A DNA stretch of 64,000 nt from Gottfriedia luciferensis (GCF_001712755.1 NZ_MDKC01000001.1:1-64000); one strand, 5' to 3'. Positions 16,613 through 26,751 are shown, counted from the stretch's first letter. A program made the numbers and translations. The notes: generated by a model from the sequence alone, not told the origin.

Positions 16613-17776
16613 ATGAAAAGGGTATTACTAACTCTTTTAAGTAGTGTTATGATCTTTTCTTTATCACTACCTAAAGTAAATGCAAGAGAGACACAAAATA
16701 ATGATGTAAGTTTGGCAAAAAGTGCATTATCTTCCGTAATTATTGAACAAGATACTGGAAAAATCTTATATGAAAAAGACGCTAGAAAAGAGCTTCCACC
16801 AGCAAGTATGACTAAGATTATGACAATGCTTATTATTATGGAAGAAATCAATAAAGGAAAACTCAGGTTAGATGATAAAGTAATGACAAGTGAACATGCT
16901 GCGTCAATGGGTGGATCACAAATTTTCTTAGAACCTGGTGAAGAAATGACAGTAAAAGAAATGCTAAAAGGAATTGCAATCGCATCAGGAAACGATGCAT
17001 CGGTCGCAATGGCAGAGAAAATTGCAGGTACAGAAGAGGCGTTTGTCGCTTTAATGAATAAAAAAGCAAAACAGTTAGGATTAAAAAATACACATTTTGA
17101 AAATCCAACTGGGCTTCCTGCACCTGGTCATTATTCATCTGCGTATGATATGGCAATCATGGGAAGAGAGCTTTTGAAATATCCATTAATCACGAAGTTT
17201 ACTGGTACTTATGAAGATTATTTGAGAAAAGATACTGAAAAACAATTTTGGCTAGTTAATACGAACAAACTAGTTCGTTTTTATCCAGGAGCGGATGGAT
17301 TGAAAACTGGATTTACTGCAGAAGCAAAATATTGTTTAACAGCAACTGCTAAGAAGAACAACATGCGAGTAGTTAGTGTGATTATGGGTGCACCAACTTC
17401 TAAAGAAAGAAATGCACAAATGACAAATTTACTTGATTATGCATTTAATCAATATCAAGTAAAGCAATTAATTAAACAAGGTGAGAATATCGAAAGGCTT
17501 AGTATTAGTAAAGGTAAGTCTAAAGGTGTAAATGTTATAACTAAAAGCCCAGTTTCAGTTGTATTAAAGAAAGGTCAAGAGTTGAATAAAATTACGAAAG
17601 ATATTCAGCTGAACAAAAATATTCAAGCCCCAATTAAAAAAGGGCAAGTTGTCGGAGTTTTAATATTAAAACAAGGTACTAAAGTTTTATCTAAAACAGA
17701 CTTAGTTGCTAATAAATCGGTAAGTAAAGCTAATTGGTACGATTTATTTAAACGTTCTGTTGGGGGATTCAACTGA
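16613..17776 (+). CDS. dacF: D-alanyl-D-alanine carboxypeptidase DacF
   Basis: Forespore low-molecular-weight penicillin-binding protein that trims pentapeptide stems and so limits cross-linking in spore peptidoglycan. It has 387 residues with a signal peptide (about 1-25, cleavage near VNARE). The peptidase S11 motifs are SMTK with nucleophile Ser65, SGN in ASGNDASVAMA and KTG in GLKTGFTAEA. A C-terminal beta-rich PBP5-like domain ends in a potential amphipathic anchor. It precedes spoIIAA as in B. subtilis. Another paralogue, dacB, lies at 34.5 kb. Confidence 0.95.
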   Translation: MKRVLLTLLSSVMIFSLSLPKVNARETQNNDVSLAKSALSSVIIEQDTGKILYEKDARKELPPASMTKIMTMLIIMEEINKGKLRLDDKVMTSEHAASMGGSQIFLEPGEEMTVKEMLKGIAIASGNDASVAMAEKIAGTEEAFVALMNKKAKQLGLKNTHFENPTGLPAPGHYSSAYDMAIMGRELLKYPLITKFTGTYEDYLRKDTEKQFWLVNTNKLVRFYPGADGLKTGFTAEAKYCLTATAKKNNMRVVSVIMGAPTSKERNAQMTNLLDYAFNQYQVKQLIKQGENIERLSISKGKSKGVNVITKSPVSVVLKKGQELNKITKDIQLNKNIQAPIKKGQVVGVLILKQGTKVLSKTDLVANKSVSKANWYDLFKRSVGGFN

Positions 17777-17844
17777 TTTTTTCCGACTAATTTCGAGTAT
17801 TACTAAAAGATTTGGCGTTTTACCACTAGTTTTGTCATGCATGA

Positions 17845-17870
17845 AGGAATTCGGTTTAGTTTTAACGAAA
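17845..17870 (+). promoter_or_regulatory. Putative SigH promoter of the spoIIA operon
   Basis: AGGAATT at 17845-17851 and AACGAAA at 17864-17870, spacer 12, resemble the SigH pattern AGGAWWT and GAAT. The spoIIA operon is SigH/Spo0A driven in B. subtilis from this same interval. Confidence 0.5.
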
Positions 17871-17904
17871 CTTTCAATAACCGTCAAATAAGGAGGTTAT
17901 TGTA

Positions 17905-18255
17905 GTGAGTCTTAATATTGAACTTGAAGTGAAAAATGCAATCCTTTGTGTAAGACTTGCAGGGGAACTAGATCATCACACTGCTGAGGATCTACGTTTA
18001 CAAGTAAACGAGGTATTAGAGTCACAGACTATCAAACATATTTTATTAAATCTTGAGCATTTAACATTTATGGATAGTTCTGGTTTAGGTGTCATTTTAG
18101 GTAGATATAAAGTTATTCGAAATAAAGGTGGAGAAATGGTTGTCTGTTCAATTTCTCCATCAATTAAACGGTTGTTCGACATGTCTGGTTTATTTAAGAT
18201 TGTTCATTTAGCTGATGATGAGTCAAATGGACTTAATGTATTGGGGGTGGCATAA
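17905..18255 (+). CDS. spoIIAA: Anti-anti-sigma factor SpoIIAA
   Basis: STAS-domain protein that in its unphosphorylated form releases SigF from SpoIIAB in the forespore. It has 116 residues; [15 protein letters not shown] carries the regulatory Ser58, phosphorylated by SpoIIAB and dephosphorylated by SpoIIE. The start is GTG 17905 behind AAGGAGG. Its stop overlaps the ATG of spoIIAB (TAATG), so the two are translationally coupled. Confidence 0.97.
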   Translation: MSLNIELEVKNAILCVRLAGELDHHTAEDLRLQVNEVLESQTIKHILLNLEHLTFMDSSGLGVILGRYKVIRNKGGEMVVCSISPSIKRLFDMSGLFKIVHLADDESNGLNVLGVA

Positions 18256-18695
18256 TGCGAAATGAAATGAACCTTCAATTTTCCGCATTAAGTCAAAATG
18301 AATCATTTGCTCGTGTAACTGTAGCTGCATTTATTACACAGCTAGATCCTACATTAGATGAATTAACTGAAATTAAAACGGTAGTATCTGAGGCTGTTAC
18401 AAATGCGATTATTCATGGTTATGAAAATAATCCTGAAGGTATCGTATTCATTTCAGTTCTACTTGAAGATCAAACAGTAACTTTAACAATTCGAGATGAA
18501 GGTATTGGTATTGCTGATTTAGATGAAGCAATGCAACCTTTATACACTTCTAAACCAGATTTAGAAAGATCCGGCATGGGATTTACGATTATGGAGAATT
18601 TCATGGATCAATGTGAAGTTGTATCCACTATTAATGTTGGTACAACGATTACGGTTAAAAAGTACTTATCAAATAGCAATGTTTTAAGTAATTAA
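18255..18695 (+). CDS. spoIIAB: Anti-sigma F factor and serine kinase SpoIIAB
   Basis: GHKL-fold ATPase of 146 residues that binds and holds SigF and phosphorylates SpoIIAA. The N box is [14 protein letters not shown], the G1 box is [11 protein letters not shown], and the G2 region is [13 protein letters not shown]. One-base overlap with spoIIAA and 12 bases to sigF define the three-gene switch. Confidence 0.97.
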   Translation: MRNEMNLQFSALSQNESFARVTVAAFITQLDPTLDELTEIKTVVSEAVTNAIIHGYENNPEGIVFISVLLEDQTVTLTIRDEGIGIADLDEAMQPLYTSKPDLERSGMGFTIMENFMDQCEVVSTINVGTTITVKKYLSNSNVLSN

Positions 18696-18707
18696 GGAGA
18701 ATCGCCT

Positions 18708-19463
18708 ATGGACGTAGAAGTCAAGCAAGATCAACCCCGTACGCAGTTAAAGGATCATGAATTAAAAGAGTTAATTAAGCGTAGTCAGGCTGGAGATCAA
18801 TTGGCTAGAGACAGCATCGTCGGGCACAACATGAGACTTGTATGGTCAGTTGTTCAGCGCTTTATTAACCGTGGATATGAACCAGATGATTTATTTCAAA
18901 TTGGTTGTATCGGATTATTGAAATCGGTAGATAAATTTGATCTATCTTATGATGTACGATTTTCTACATATGCTGTTCCGATGATTATCGGAGAAATCCA
19001 ACGATTTATTCGAGACGACGGAACGGTTAAGGTGAGTCGTTCATTAAAGGAAACGAATAATAAGATTCGAAAAGCAAAAGAAGAATTAAGTAAAACGCTT
19101 GGAAGAATGCCTACAATTAACGAGATTGCTACTCATATGGAAATTACGCCAGAGGATGTTGTACTTGCACAAGAGGCTAGTAGAGCTCCTTCATCAATAC
19201 ATGAAACGGTGTATGAAAATGATGGTGATCCTATTACATTGTTAGACCAAATTGCTGATAACCATGAAACTAATTGGTTTGAAAAATTTGCATTAAAAGA
19301 AGCGATAAAACAACTAGATGATCGAGAGCGATTAATTGTCTATTTAAGATATTATAAAGATCAAACTCAATCAGAAGTTGCTGAACGATTAGGAATTTCT
19401 CAAGTGCAAGTTTCAAGACTTGAGAAAAAGATTCTCCAACAAATGAAAGACAAAATTAAATAA
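18708..19463 (+). CDS. sigF: Forespore RNA polymerase sigma factor SigF
   Basis: First compartment-specific sigma factor of sporulation; directs early forespore genes including spoIIIG and the dacF-spoIIA operon itself. It has 251 residues: region 2 (GHNMRLVWSVVQRFINRGYEPDDLFQIGCIGLLKSVDKFD, about 43-84), region 3 (about 115-175) and region 4 helix-turn-helix (TQSEVAERLGISQVQVSRLEKK near the end). AAGGAGA precedes ATG 18708. Confidence 0.97.
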   Translation: MDVEVKQDQPRTQLKDHELKELIKRSQAGDQLARDSIVGHNMRLVWSVVQRFINRGYEPDDLFQIGCIGLLKSVDKFDLSYDVRFSTYAVPMIIGEIQRFIRDDGTVKVSRSLKETNNKIRKAKEELSKTLGRMPTINEIATHMEITPEDVVLAQEASRAPSSIHETVYENDGDPITLLDQIADNHETNWFEKFALKEAIKQLDDRERLIVYLRYYKDQTQSEVAERLGISQVQVSRLEKKILQQMKDKIK

Positions 19464-19474
19464 AATCTTGAGCT

Positions 19475-19530
19475 AAAAAAGCTGAAGAATCGTAGGGAAT
19501 ACTATACGATTTTTCAGCTTTTTTATTTTT
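19475..19530 (+). terminator. Terminator after sigF
   Basis: AAAAAAGCTGAAGAATCGTA pairs with TACGATTTTTCAGCTTTTTT, a long stem with a T run. Confidence 0.9.
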
Positions 19531-19673
19531 TCTTTATATTGTTTTTATACTGTAACTCCGGTTTCAAATAAAGATCAATATCTTCAAGTTACACTATCAG
19601 ATGCTTTTTTTCGATAGTGCTAAAGACTACATTTTCCTATTTTTACTAACTGAACTACTTAGATCAATCTTAC

Positions 19674-19707
19674 TGTACTTATATTTTTGGGAAGTTTTCA
19701 CATACTA
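19674..19707 (+). promoter_or_regulatory. Putative SigG promoter of the spoVA operon
   Basis: CATACTA at 19701-19707 equals the SigG/SigF -10 consensus. The -35 part (within TGTACTTATA, 19674-19683) is weak. spoVA is SigG-dependent in B. subtilis. Confidence 0.45.
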
Positions 19708-19749
19708 GTTGTAATTGAATTCATAAAGCTTTGAAACTGAGGGGAAAGT

Positions 19750-20373
19750 ATGAATAAGGTGTTATATATTAAATTACTCAATCGAATCGTTGTACAAGTA
19801 GGTAAACGTGTACATCTTGGAGAGATTGCACGATTACAAGGGATTAATGTTGATTTAACCCGAATTCAAAACATCATTGTACATGAATCAAAAAAGGAGG
19901 ATGGTACACATACAGTTATTGATATTCTAGAGCTTTTACCATTAATTCTTGAAATTGAACCTGATATTTCGTTCGAGCTCGTTGGAGTGACAATGTGCAT
20001 AATAGAACTTAAAAATGAAGTTTCAAAGGATCGTTTTTTTCTGTTTTGTTTCGTTTGGATCTTGCTATTTACAGGTTCTTCATTAGCGATTATTTATTTC
20101 CACGAAGATGTTAGCATGCAACAGGTTCAACAACGAATTTACTACATGATTACAGGAGAACATAATCATAAACCTTTATTACTTCAAGTACCTTATTCTT
20201 TTGGTCTAGGAATTGGGATGATTTTATTTTTTAATCAGTGGTTTAAGACTAGATTAAACGAAGAACCGAGTCCTCTTGAAGTAGAAATGTATCAGTATCA
20301 ACGGTCAATGGACGAATATGTGTTAGTCAACGAAAATAAAAAGCCAAACAAAAGTGTAAATACCGATGATTAG
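19750..20373 (+). CDS. spoVAA: Stage V sporulation protein AA
   Basis: First gene of the spoVA operon, whose products form the inner-spore-membrane channel for dipicolinic acid uptake and release. 207 residues: an N-terminal soluble domain (about 1-95) followed by two predicted membrane helices (about 97-117 and 145-165) and a charged tail. It overlaps spoVAB by 8 bases. Start ATG 19750 is behind GAGGGGAAA. Confidence 0.93.
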   Translation: MNKVLYIKLLNRIVVQVGKRVHLGEIARLQGINVDLTRIQNIIVHESKKEDGTHTVIDILELLPLILEIEPDISFELVGVTMCIIELKNEVSKDRFFLFCFVWILLFTGSSLAIIYFHEDVSMQQVQQRIYYMITGEHNHKPLLLQVPYSFGLGIGMILFFNQWFKTRLNEEPSPLEVEMYQYQRSMDEYVLVNENKKPNKSVNTDD

Positions 20374-20782
20374 AGAATTGTTTATAGTGTTTGTAGGTTT
20401 TTCAGGAGGTATTGCTGTTGGTACGGGCTTTGTAGCATTTTTATCGGTTATTGGAATCATTCCGAGACTAACACAGTTAACAAAAACGATTAAAAAAATT
20501 CGAGCTTATGAGTTTGCAGTTATTTTGGGAGCAATTTTTGGTTGCTGGATTAGTTTGCGAAATACCGTTTTTAATTTGCCAAATATCTTTTCCGTTTTTA
20601 TTGGGCTGTTAGCAGGTATTTTTATTGGAATGTTAGCTGCAGCGTTAACCGAAGTATTAAATGTTTTTCCAATCTTAGCGAAACGTATTGGCATTCAAAA
20701 GAAAATTGTGTACTTATTAATGGCAATTGCACTAGGTAAAGTTTTTGGATCGTTATTTCATTGGATTTATTTTATAGAGTAA
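20366..20782 (+). CDS. spoVAB: Stage V sporulation protein AB
   Basis: 138-residue membrane protein with about four helices, required with the other SpoVA proteins for dipicolinate transport. It overlaps spoVAA by 8 bases and is separated from spoVAC by 3 bases, so it is part of one polycistronic unit. Identification rests on operon position, length and hydrophobic pattern. Confidence 0.93.
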   Translation: MIRELFIVFVGFSGGIAVGTGFVAFLSVIGIIPRLTQLTKTIKKIRAYEFAVILGAIFGCWISLRNTVFNLPNIFSVFIGLLAGIFIGMLAAALTEVLNVFPILAKRIGIQKKIVYLLMAIALGKVFGSLFHWIYFIE

Positions 20783-20785
20783 AGG

Positions 20786-21247
20786 ATGGATGAAATGAGT
20801 GGGAAATTAAAAGCTAATTATAAAGAGAATATAAAACCATACCAACCGAAAAAGCCGGTATTAAAAAATTGTATTAAAGCGTTTTTAGTTGGAGGATTTA
20901 TCTGCCTTTTAGGTGAGTGTATTACGAAAATCTATATTAACTATTTTAACTTTACAGAAAAAAATGTGGGTGATCCAACAGTAGCTACACTTGTATTAAT
21001 TTCTAGCTTACTTACAGGGTTTGGTATATATGACAAAATTGGACAATTTGCAGGTGCAGGATCTGCAGTTCCTGTAACAGGCTTTGCCAACTCTATGACA
21101 AGTGCTGCTATGGAACATAGAAGTGAAGGTCTCGTTCTAGGGGTTGCAACAAATATGTTTAAACTAGCTGGTTGTGTAATTGTTTATGGAGTTGTTTCGG
21201 CATACGTCGTTGGAATGATACGATACGCATTTAAAGTATTCTTATAG
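20786..21247 (+). CDS. spoVAC: Stage V sporulation protein AC
   Basis: 153-residue inner-membrane protein and likely core of the dipicolinate channel; the B. subtilis protein acts as a mechanosensitive channel (established knowledge). It has a charged N terminus of about 35 residues and about four helices. The shared SpoVAC/SpoVAE motif GFGIYDKIGQFAGAGSAVPVTGF is at about 73-95. A paralogous motif recurs in the spoVAE product below. Confidence 0.96.
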   Translation: MDEMSGKLKANYKENIKPYQPKKPVLKNCIKAFLVGGFICLLGECITKIYINYFNFTEKNVGDPTVATLVLISSLLTGFGIYDKIGQFAGAGSAVPVTGFANSMTSAAMEHRSEGLVLGVATNMFKLAGCVIVYGVVSAYVVGMIRYAFKVFL

Positions 21248-21260
21248 GAGGTGAGCACAT

Positions 21261-22268
21261 ATGGCTTTAGTCGGTAAACAAACTTGGGAGTTTCAAAATG
21301 GTGTTTATGTTCAAGCATCTGGAACTGCTGTCGGACCAAGAGAGAACTTAGGACTGTTAGGTGGCAAATTTGATTATGCTTATGAAGATCTTCATTGTGG
21401 TGAAGATAATTGGGAATTAGCAGAAAGAGCATTAATGAGAAATGCAGTTTCCGTTGCGCTAAAAAAAGCAAATAAAACCGTAGATGATATCGATGTATTT
21501 TTAGCAGGTGATTTACTAAATCAAAATGTTACTGCGAACTTTATGGCAAGGGAATTGCAACTTCCTTTTTTATGTATGTTTGGTGCATGCTCGACTTCAA
21601 TGGAAACAGCTGCACTTGGTGCACAGTTAATCGATAGTGGGTACGCAAAAATGGCATTGGCAGCAACAAGTAGCCATAATGCTACTGCTGAAAGGCAATA
21701 TAGATATCCTACAGAATACGGTGGACAAAAACCGGATTCTGCAACTTTTACAGTAACTGGAGCAGGAAGTGTTCTCCTTTCAAATAAAAAAAGCAAAATA
21801 AAAGTAAAATGCGCCACAATTGGTACAGTTCAGGATTTAGGATTGACTGATCCATTCGACATGGGTTCTGCGATGGCACCAGCGGCAGCCTATACAATTG
21901 TACAACATTTTAAGGACACAAATACGACACCTGATGATTATGATTTTATCGTAACTGGAGATCTTTCAGCTGTAGGCGCACCGATTTGCGAACAACTGGT
22001 TAGAGAAGAAGGATATGATATGGTAGGAAAATACAATGATTGTGGATTGCTAATCTACGATCGAGAAAATCAGGAAGTTTTTGCTGGAGGAAGTGGATGC
22101 GCTTGTTCAGCAGTTGTAACATATGGTCATTTATTTCAAGAGTTAAATAAAGGTACTTATAAACGAATTTTAGTAGCAGCAACCGGCGCTCTTTTAAGCC
22201 CAACAATGATTCAACAAAAAGAATCAATTCCAACTATTTCACATGCTGTCGTTTTCGAAAGCTGTTAG
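21261..22268 (+). CDS. spoVAD: Stage V sporulation protein AD
   Basis: 335-residue soluble protein with a thiolase/3-ketoacyl-ACP synthase III fold that binds dipicolinic acid on the spore inner membrane. The [17 protein letters not shown] segment (about 112-128) sits at the nucleophile-elbow position, though catalysis is not expected. [10 protein letters not shown] and [10 protein letters not shown] follow. AGGAGGTGA precedes ATG 21261. Confidence 0.96.
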   Translation: MALVGKQTWEFQNGVYVQASGTAVGPRENLGLLGGKFDYAYEDLHCGEDNWELAERALMRNAVSVALKKANKTVDDIDVFLAGDLLNQNVTANFMARELQLPFLCMFGACSTSMETAALGAQLIDSGYAKMALAATSSHNATAERQYRYPTEYGGQKPDSATFTVTGAGSVLLSNKKSKIKVKCATIGTVQDLGLTDPFDMGSAMAPAAAYTIVQHFKDTNTTPDDYDFIVTGDLSAVGAPICEQLVREEGYDMVGKYNDCGLLIYDRENQEVFAGGSGCACSAVVTYGHLFQELNKGTYKRILVAATGALLSPTMIQQKESIPTISHAVVFESC

Positions 22269-22279
22269 GAGGTGTTCAG

Positions 22280-22630
22280 ATGGATTTTGTTAATGCTTTT
22301 ATAGTAGGTGGTCTAATTTGTGTAGTTGGTCAATTATTTTTTGATTTCACAAAATTAACACCAGGGCATGTGATGTGCATATTTGTAGTAATTGGCTCAA
22401 TTTTAGATGGGTTTGGGATTTACGATAAGCTTATAAAATTTGCTGGTGCAGGTGCAACAGTTCCAATTACTAGTTTTGGCCATTCCTTATTACATGGAGC
22501 GATGGCAGAAGCAAGTGATCACGGATTTATTGGTATTGGAATGGGGATCTTTTCCCTAACTTCATCTGGAATTTCAGCAGCAATTTTATTCTCATTTATA
22601 GTTGCACTTATTTTTAAGCCAAAAGGTTAA
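22280..22630 (+). CDS. spoVAEB: Stage V sporulation protein AE (SpoVAEb, membrane subunit)
   Basis: 116-residue membrane protein with about four helices, paralogous to SpoVAC: it repeats the [26 protein letters not shown] motif (about 44-69). Part of the dipicolinate channel, 11 bases after spoVAD and behind AGGAGGTG. Confidence 0.95.
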   Translation: MDFVNAFIVGGLICVVGQLFFDFTKLTPGHVMCIFVVIGSILDGFGIYDKLIKFAGAGATVPITSFGHSLLHGAMAEASDHGFIGIGMGIFSLTSSGISAAILFSFIVALIFKPKG

Positions 22631-22633
22631 CTT

Positions 22634-23197
22634 ATGAAAAAGAAAAGGATCATTATCGTAACCGACGGAGATGTTTATGCGCATCGGAGTATTGAGTATT
22701 TGGCAAAACAATTTGGCGGATGCACAATATCACAATCGCAAGGTAATCCCACTAAGTTCTCTGGAAAGAGAATGGTTGAAATCATAATGCAAGCACAAAA
22801 AGAACCAGTATTTGTATTGTTTGATGACAGTGGCTTTATGGGAGAAGGTCCTGGAGAAAAAGCTTTAAAATATGTAGCAAGTGATAAACATATTGAAGTT
22901 ATTGCTGCACTAGCAGTAGCATCAAATACACATCATCAAGAATGGACAAAAGTGGATGTAAGTATCGATAACGAAGGGAATTTAACTGAATACGGTGTCG
23001 ATAAGTATGGAGTACCTGATATTGAAATCGGAAGAATAAATGGAGACACCGTTTATAATTTAGATCAACTAAATATTCCTTTCATTTTAGGAATCGGCGA
23101 TATTGGAAAAATGGGTGGAAGAGATGATATTGAAATCGGATCACCTATTACAAGAAAAGCAATTGAATATATCCTCGAGAGGAGTGAACTCCAATGA
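22634..23197 (+). CDS. spoVAEA: Stage V sporulation protein AE (SpoVAEa, soluble subunit)
   Basis: 187-residue protein without membrane segments, starting with a Rossmann-like strand ([21 protein letters not shown]) and containing a small [15 protein letters not shown] loop (about 58-72). B. subtilis SpoVAEa is a soluble inner-membrane-associated germination protein. It overlaps spoVAF by 4 bases. Confidence 0.93.
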   Translation: MKKKRIIIVTDGDVYAHRSIEYLAKQFGGCTISQSQGNPTKFSGKRMVEIIMQAQKEPVFVLFDDSGFMGEGPGEKALKYVASDKHIEVIAALAVASNTHHQEWTKVDVSIDNEGNLTEYGVDKYGVPDIEIGRINGDTVYNLDQLNIPFILGIGDIGKMGGRDDIEIGSPITRKAIEYILERSELQ

Positions 23198-24654
23198 CTA
23201 CGAAAAAAGAGCCGACAAAACTCACAAATAAACTAGTTACAAATGCTCATACAATAAGTGACCGTATAGGTTATGGAGTAAGTTTTGATGTCGGAAAACG
23301 TGTGATATTTGTAAATAAAGTTGAAGTTAATCTATATTATGTTAACGGATTAACGGATACAAGCTTTATTCAAAGATTCTTAGATGACTTAATTGGGTTA
23401 GAAAAAGTCGAGAAAAATAAATCAATGTTTAAAAATATTGAGGATACGATTGTCCATCAATCAGTAGAGATCGTTTTAACATTTGAAGATGTTATTAAGA
23501 AAGTACTATCTGGTTTAATTGTAGTATTAGTTGATGGAGAAGATAAAGGACTTGCAGTCGATGTTAGAAGTTATCCTGGGCGTGGCCCAACAGAACCAGA
23601 TACAGAGCGAGTAGTACGTGGATCACGAGATGGCTTTACTGAGAACATTATAAATAATACTGGCCTAATTAGACGAAGAATTCGCGATGAAAATTTAAGA
23701 AATGAAATTCTTCAAGTAGGTGAAAGTTCAAAAACAGATGTTTGTTTAACGTATATAGAAGGTTTAGCGCACGCGGAACTTGTTAAAGAAGTTCGGGATC
23801 GAATTACAGGTATCCACGTTGATGGACTTACAATGACAGATAAGAAATTAGAGGAATTTATTTTAAAACAAGGATACAATCCATTTCCTTTAGTTAGATA
23901 TTCGGAAAGACCTGACGTTGTTGCAAACCACATTCTCGAAGGACATGTATGTATTATCGTTGATACATCTCCGAGCGTAATCATTACGCCTGCAACGTAT
24001 TACCACCATATGCAACATGCAGAAGAATTCAGACAAACTCCTTCAGTTGGAACATTCCTAAGATGGTGTCGTTATATAGGAATTTTTATGTCAGTCTTTT
24101 TATTACCATTTTGGTTACTATTATGTAATTACCCAGAGGTATTACCAAAATCATTAAGTTATATTGGTCCAAAGGAAACAAGTAATATACCAATTTATTT
24201 ACAATTAATTATTGCTGATATGGGGATTGAATTCCTGAGAATGGCAAGTATACATACACCAAATGCAGTTTCCACTTCAATGGGGATTATTGCAGCAGTA
24301 TTGATTGGACAAGTCGCAATTGATGTAGGACTTTTCCAACCGGAAGTAGTCCTATATACGGCTGTGTCAATGATTGGATCATATGCTACACCTAGTTATG
24401 AGCTAGCACTTGCAAATAAATTGGCCAAATTTTTTATATTAATTTTAACTGCAATATTAGGTGTTAAAGGTTTTATGATAGGTTCAACACTATTTATACT
24501 TTTCTTAGCAAGCTTGAATACTTTAAATACACCTTATTTTTGGCCATTCATCCCATTTGATGGAAGAGCCTTCTGGCATTTAGTTATCCGTACAAAAGCT
24601 AGTGAAAGTCAAAAACAAAAAGGCGGAAAAACAATTGGTGATGCTACCATTTAA
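23194..24654 (+). CDS. spoVAF: Stage V sporulation protein AF (GerA-type receptor A homologue)
   Basis: 486 residues. The N-terminal cytosolic domain (about 1-280) and C-terminal membrane domain (about five helices, 285-460) match the GerAA/GerBA/SpoVAF family. The conserved [16 protein letters not shown] and [18 protein letters not shown] segments are present. The B. subtilis protein modulates germination rate and dipicolinate release. It is the last gene of the operon. lysA, which I recall next in B. subtilis, is not here. Confidence 0.94.
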   Translation: MTTKKEPTKLTNKLVTNAHTISDRIGYGVSFDVGKRVIFVNKVEVNLYYVNGLTDTSFIQRFLDDLIGLEKVEKNKSMFKNIEDTIVHQSVEIVLTFEDVIKKVLSGLIVVLVDGEDKGLAVDVRSYPGRGPTEPDTERVVRGSRDGFTENIINNTGLIRRRIRDENLRNEILQVGESSKTDVCLTYIEGLAHAELVKEVRDRITGIHVDGLTMTDKKLEEFILKQGYNPFPLVRYSERPDVVANHILEGHVCIIVDTSPSVIITPATYYHHMQHAEEFRQTPSVGTFLRWCRYIGIFMSVFLLPFWLLLCNYPEVLPKSLSYIGPKETSNIPIYLQLIIADMGIEFLRMASIHTPNAVSTSMGIIAAVLIGQVAIDVGLFQPEVVLYTAVSMIGSYATPSYELALANKLAKFFILILTAILGVKGFMIGSTLFILFLASLNTLNTPYFWPFIPFDGRAFWHLVIRTKASESQKQKGGKTIGDATI

Positions 24655-24680
24655 TCTGGTAAGTCTTATATTGTGAAATA

Positions 24681-24740
24681 AAAAGAGGGGATGTCTTAGG
24701 AGTTAGATTAACTGACGAATAGACGCCCTCATTTTAATTT
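24681..24740 (+). terminator. Terminator after the spoVA operon
   Basis: GAGGG and ATGTCT pair with AGACG and CCCTC across a loop, followed by ATTTTAATTTT. Confidence 0.65.
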
Positions 24741-24935
24741 TAAAATATGTACTAGGGCTAGTGAGGAGGTATCTCAACAGCACTTTTCATTTGTAGTAGA
24801 TAAAATCGAACTTATTTATAGAAATTAGCCGATTTATTAAGTTTTTATTGTAAAAAGAAAAGAATTAGAGCTATCAATTGCTTATATTGTACAATATTGA
24901 AACTGTAATACCTATACTAGTATAGGTAAATTTTA

Positions 24936-25093
24936 TTTTTATTTGCGGTTCTATGGAATTTAATTGCAGTTTTGTTTAAATTAATTGCGATTCTCAAATT
25001 TTAATTGCAATTTTACCAATTTTAATTGCGCTTTTTCAGATTTTAATTGCACCACACGATTTATTTGCAAAAATTCAACGTTTATTTGCACAG
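24936..25093 (+). repeat. 21-bp phased motif array A (eight units)
   Basis: Core TAWTTGC on the plus strand with its G at 24945, 24966, 24987, 25007, 25028, 25049, 25067 and 25088: steps 21, 21, 20, 21, 21, 18, 21. Only the TTTWATTGC/TTTATTTGC core and its adjoining T tract are conserved; the spacers differ. It lies between the convergent spoVAF and ypuA genes. Confidence 0.9.
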
Positions 25094-25173
25094 TCGGACC
25101 CATGTACTCAGCTCGTTACTTATGCGAGGCTCATCTCGCTTTTTCTAAATTGACAAATCCCTTTATAAAAGAA

Positions 25174-25212
25174 ACAAACCCAGTTACTTTTTTAGTAACC
25201 GGGTTTGTTTTT
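25174..25212. terminator. Bidirectional terminator at the ypuA 3' end
   Basis: ACAAACCCAGTTACT pairs with AGTAACCGGGTTTGT around a T loop, flanked by T and A runs. Confidence 0.85.
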
Positions 25213-25215
25213 CCA

Positions 25216-26085
25216 TTATTTAAAGAATGAAAGAATCGCATCAAATAATGCAGAGAAGAAATCTTTAAGTTTTTGAATAAAAGATTGACCTTCTTTAGAA
25301 TTTAGGTAATCTGAAATTTTATTTTTAGCTTTTGTTAATTGGTTTCCTACTTGATCCCAATTAATATTTAAATCTTTCATTTTTTCAAATAAAGACATCA
25401 AACTAGCCTTTTGATCTGCAGTTAGTGTAATACCAAGATCCTTTGCTAATCGATCAATTAATGATTTTAATTCATCGGTTGACATGTTTGGATTTTTAGC
25501 AAGCTCTTCTTTCACTTTAGTGACAAGTTGTACAGCTTTTTCATTACCTACTGAATCACCAAGTTGGGCAGTTTTAACCATTTCTTCATTTGCTACTTTT
25601 TTAACATCATCAGGTATAACTTTACCTGAACTCAGCTCATATGCTTTCATAATCCCAGTTAAAGCAGCAGTACCAGAGACTTCAAATGGAGCAGTAATTA
25701 CAATATTTGCATCTTTTAATCCAGCCGTGATTAAAGCATTTGTATACATTGAGTTAGTAACCCATGAAATGTTATTTGATTGAACGACGATGCCTGTATT
25801 TTTTTCACCGATTGTAATCATAGCAGATGAAAGAGCTCGAGTACCGATTTGAGCACTAGGTACAGTACCATCTAAATATTTATGTTCCTCTTGATTCGAA
25901 ACAGTCACAATTCTAGCATCAGATGGCGCACCCATTTCAGCTAATAATGCTTTCTTTTGCGTTTCAGACAGATTTTGTCCAAGAGTAACAATCGTATCAC
26001 CAGGAACAGAATCAGCAAATACCGATAAAGGCATAGCTATTAATCCCATTGAGATGGTGAACGCTAATAACTTTCGTTTTAACAA
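25216..26085 (-). CDS. ypuA: DUF1002 secreted protein YpuA
   Basis: 289-residue exported protein of unknown function. It has a signal peptide (MLKRKLLAFTISMGLIAMPL and on to VFADS, cleavage near residue 25), then the DUF1002 domain with GDTIVTLGQNLSETQKKALL and repeated segments of a thiamine-pyrophosphate-like ATPase-unrelated fold. A basic amphipathic C-terminal region ends in FFSALFDAILSFFK. I start at TTG 26085, seven bases after AAAGGGAG; a TTG 27 bases further upstream has no site. It is divergent from ppiB. Confidence 0.88.
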   Translation of the reverse strand: MLKRKLLAFTISMGLIAMPLSVFADSVPGDTIVTLGQNLSETQKKALLAEMGAPSDARIVTVSNQEEHKYLDGTVPSAQIGTRALSSAMITIGEKNTGIVVQSNNISWVTNSMYTNALITAGLKDANIVITAPFEVSGTAALTGIMKAYELSSGKVIPDDVKKVANEEMVKTAQLGDSVGNEKAVQLVTKVKEELAKNPNMSTDELKSLIDRLAKDLGITLTADQKASLMSLFEKMKDLNINWDQVGNQLTKAKNKISDYLNSKEGQSFIQKLKDFFSALFDAILSFFK

Positions 26086-26271
26086 AGAGACACTCCCTTT
26101 ACAATAATCCAAATTTTACATCTTACAACACTATTATAGTACTTTTAGAAAACTTGTCATTACTTTTTGTTTTTTGTATGATTATATCAGCGTTACTAGT
26201 TTATTCAGTAATGAAAAATATAGGACAATTAAGTCTTATGAAATTGTACATACATAAGGAGGATTTTTATT

Positions 26272-26709
26272 ATGAAAAAAGCAAGTATAACATTTGAAAA
26301 TGGTGAACAAATCTTAATCGAATTATTCCCAGAGCATGCACCAGGTACAGTTGAAAACTTTGAAAAATTAATCCGTGAAGGTTTCTACAATGGATTAACT
26401 TTCCACCGTGTAATTCCTGGATTTGTATCTCAAGGTGGAGATCCAAACGGTAACGGAACAGGTGGCCCAGGATACAAAATTAAATGTGAAACTGTTGGTA
26501 ACCCATTAAAACACAAAGCTGGAGCTTTATCAATGGCACATGCTGGAAAAGATACTGGTGGTAGCCAATTCTTTATCGTTCACGAGCCACAACCACATTT
26601 AGATGGCGTACATACAGTTTTCGGTCAAGTAATCGAAGGTATGGATACAGTTTTAAGAATGCGTAATGGCGACGTTATGCAAGAAGTTAAGGTTTGGGAC
26701 GAAGAATAG
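26272..26709 (+). CDS. ppiB: Cyclophilin-type peptidyl-prolyl isomerase PpiB
   Basis: Cytoplasmic proline cis-trans isomerase of 145 residues. Catalytic Arg in FHRVIPGF (about residue 45), the [16 protein letters not shown] loop, [16 protein letters not shown] and the [11 protein letters not shown] segment are typical of the short bacterial class. AAGGAGG precedes ATG 26272. Monocistronic. Confidence 0.96.
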   Translation: MKKASITFENGEQILIELFPEHAPGTVENFEKLIREGFYNGLTFHRVIPGFVSQGGDPNGNGTGGPGYKIKCETVGNPLKHKAGALSMAHAGKDTGGSQFFIVHEPQPHLDGVHTVFGQVIEGMDTVLRMRNGDVMQEVKVWDEE

Positions 26710-26751
26710 TCAAACCAATAAGAGGTCTTTCTAAATAGACTTCAAAAGAAG

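Noticed and set aside
24936-25093. CRISPR array
   Set aside because: Repeat cores are under 12 bp, the period is 21 bp, spacers are about 10 bp and no cas genes are near.
24985-25230. Frame with repeated FNC-type heptads over array A
   Set aside because: A 21-bp period keeps one frame open automatically. The 20- and 18-bp steps shift it, there is no ribosome site, and it runs into the terminator and ypuA.
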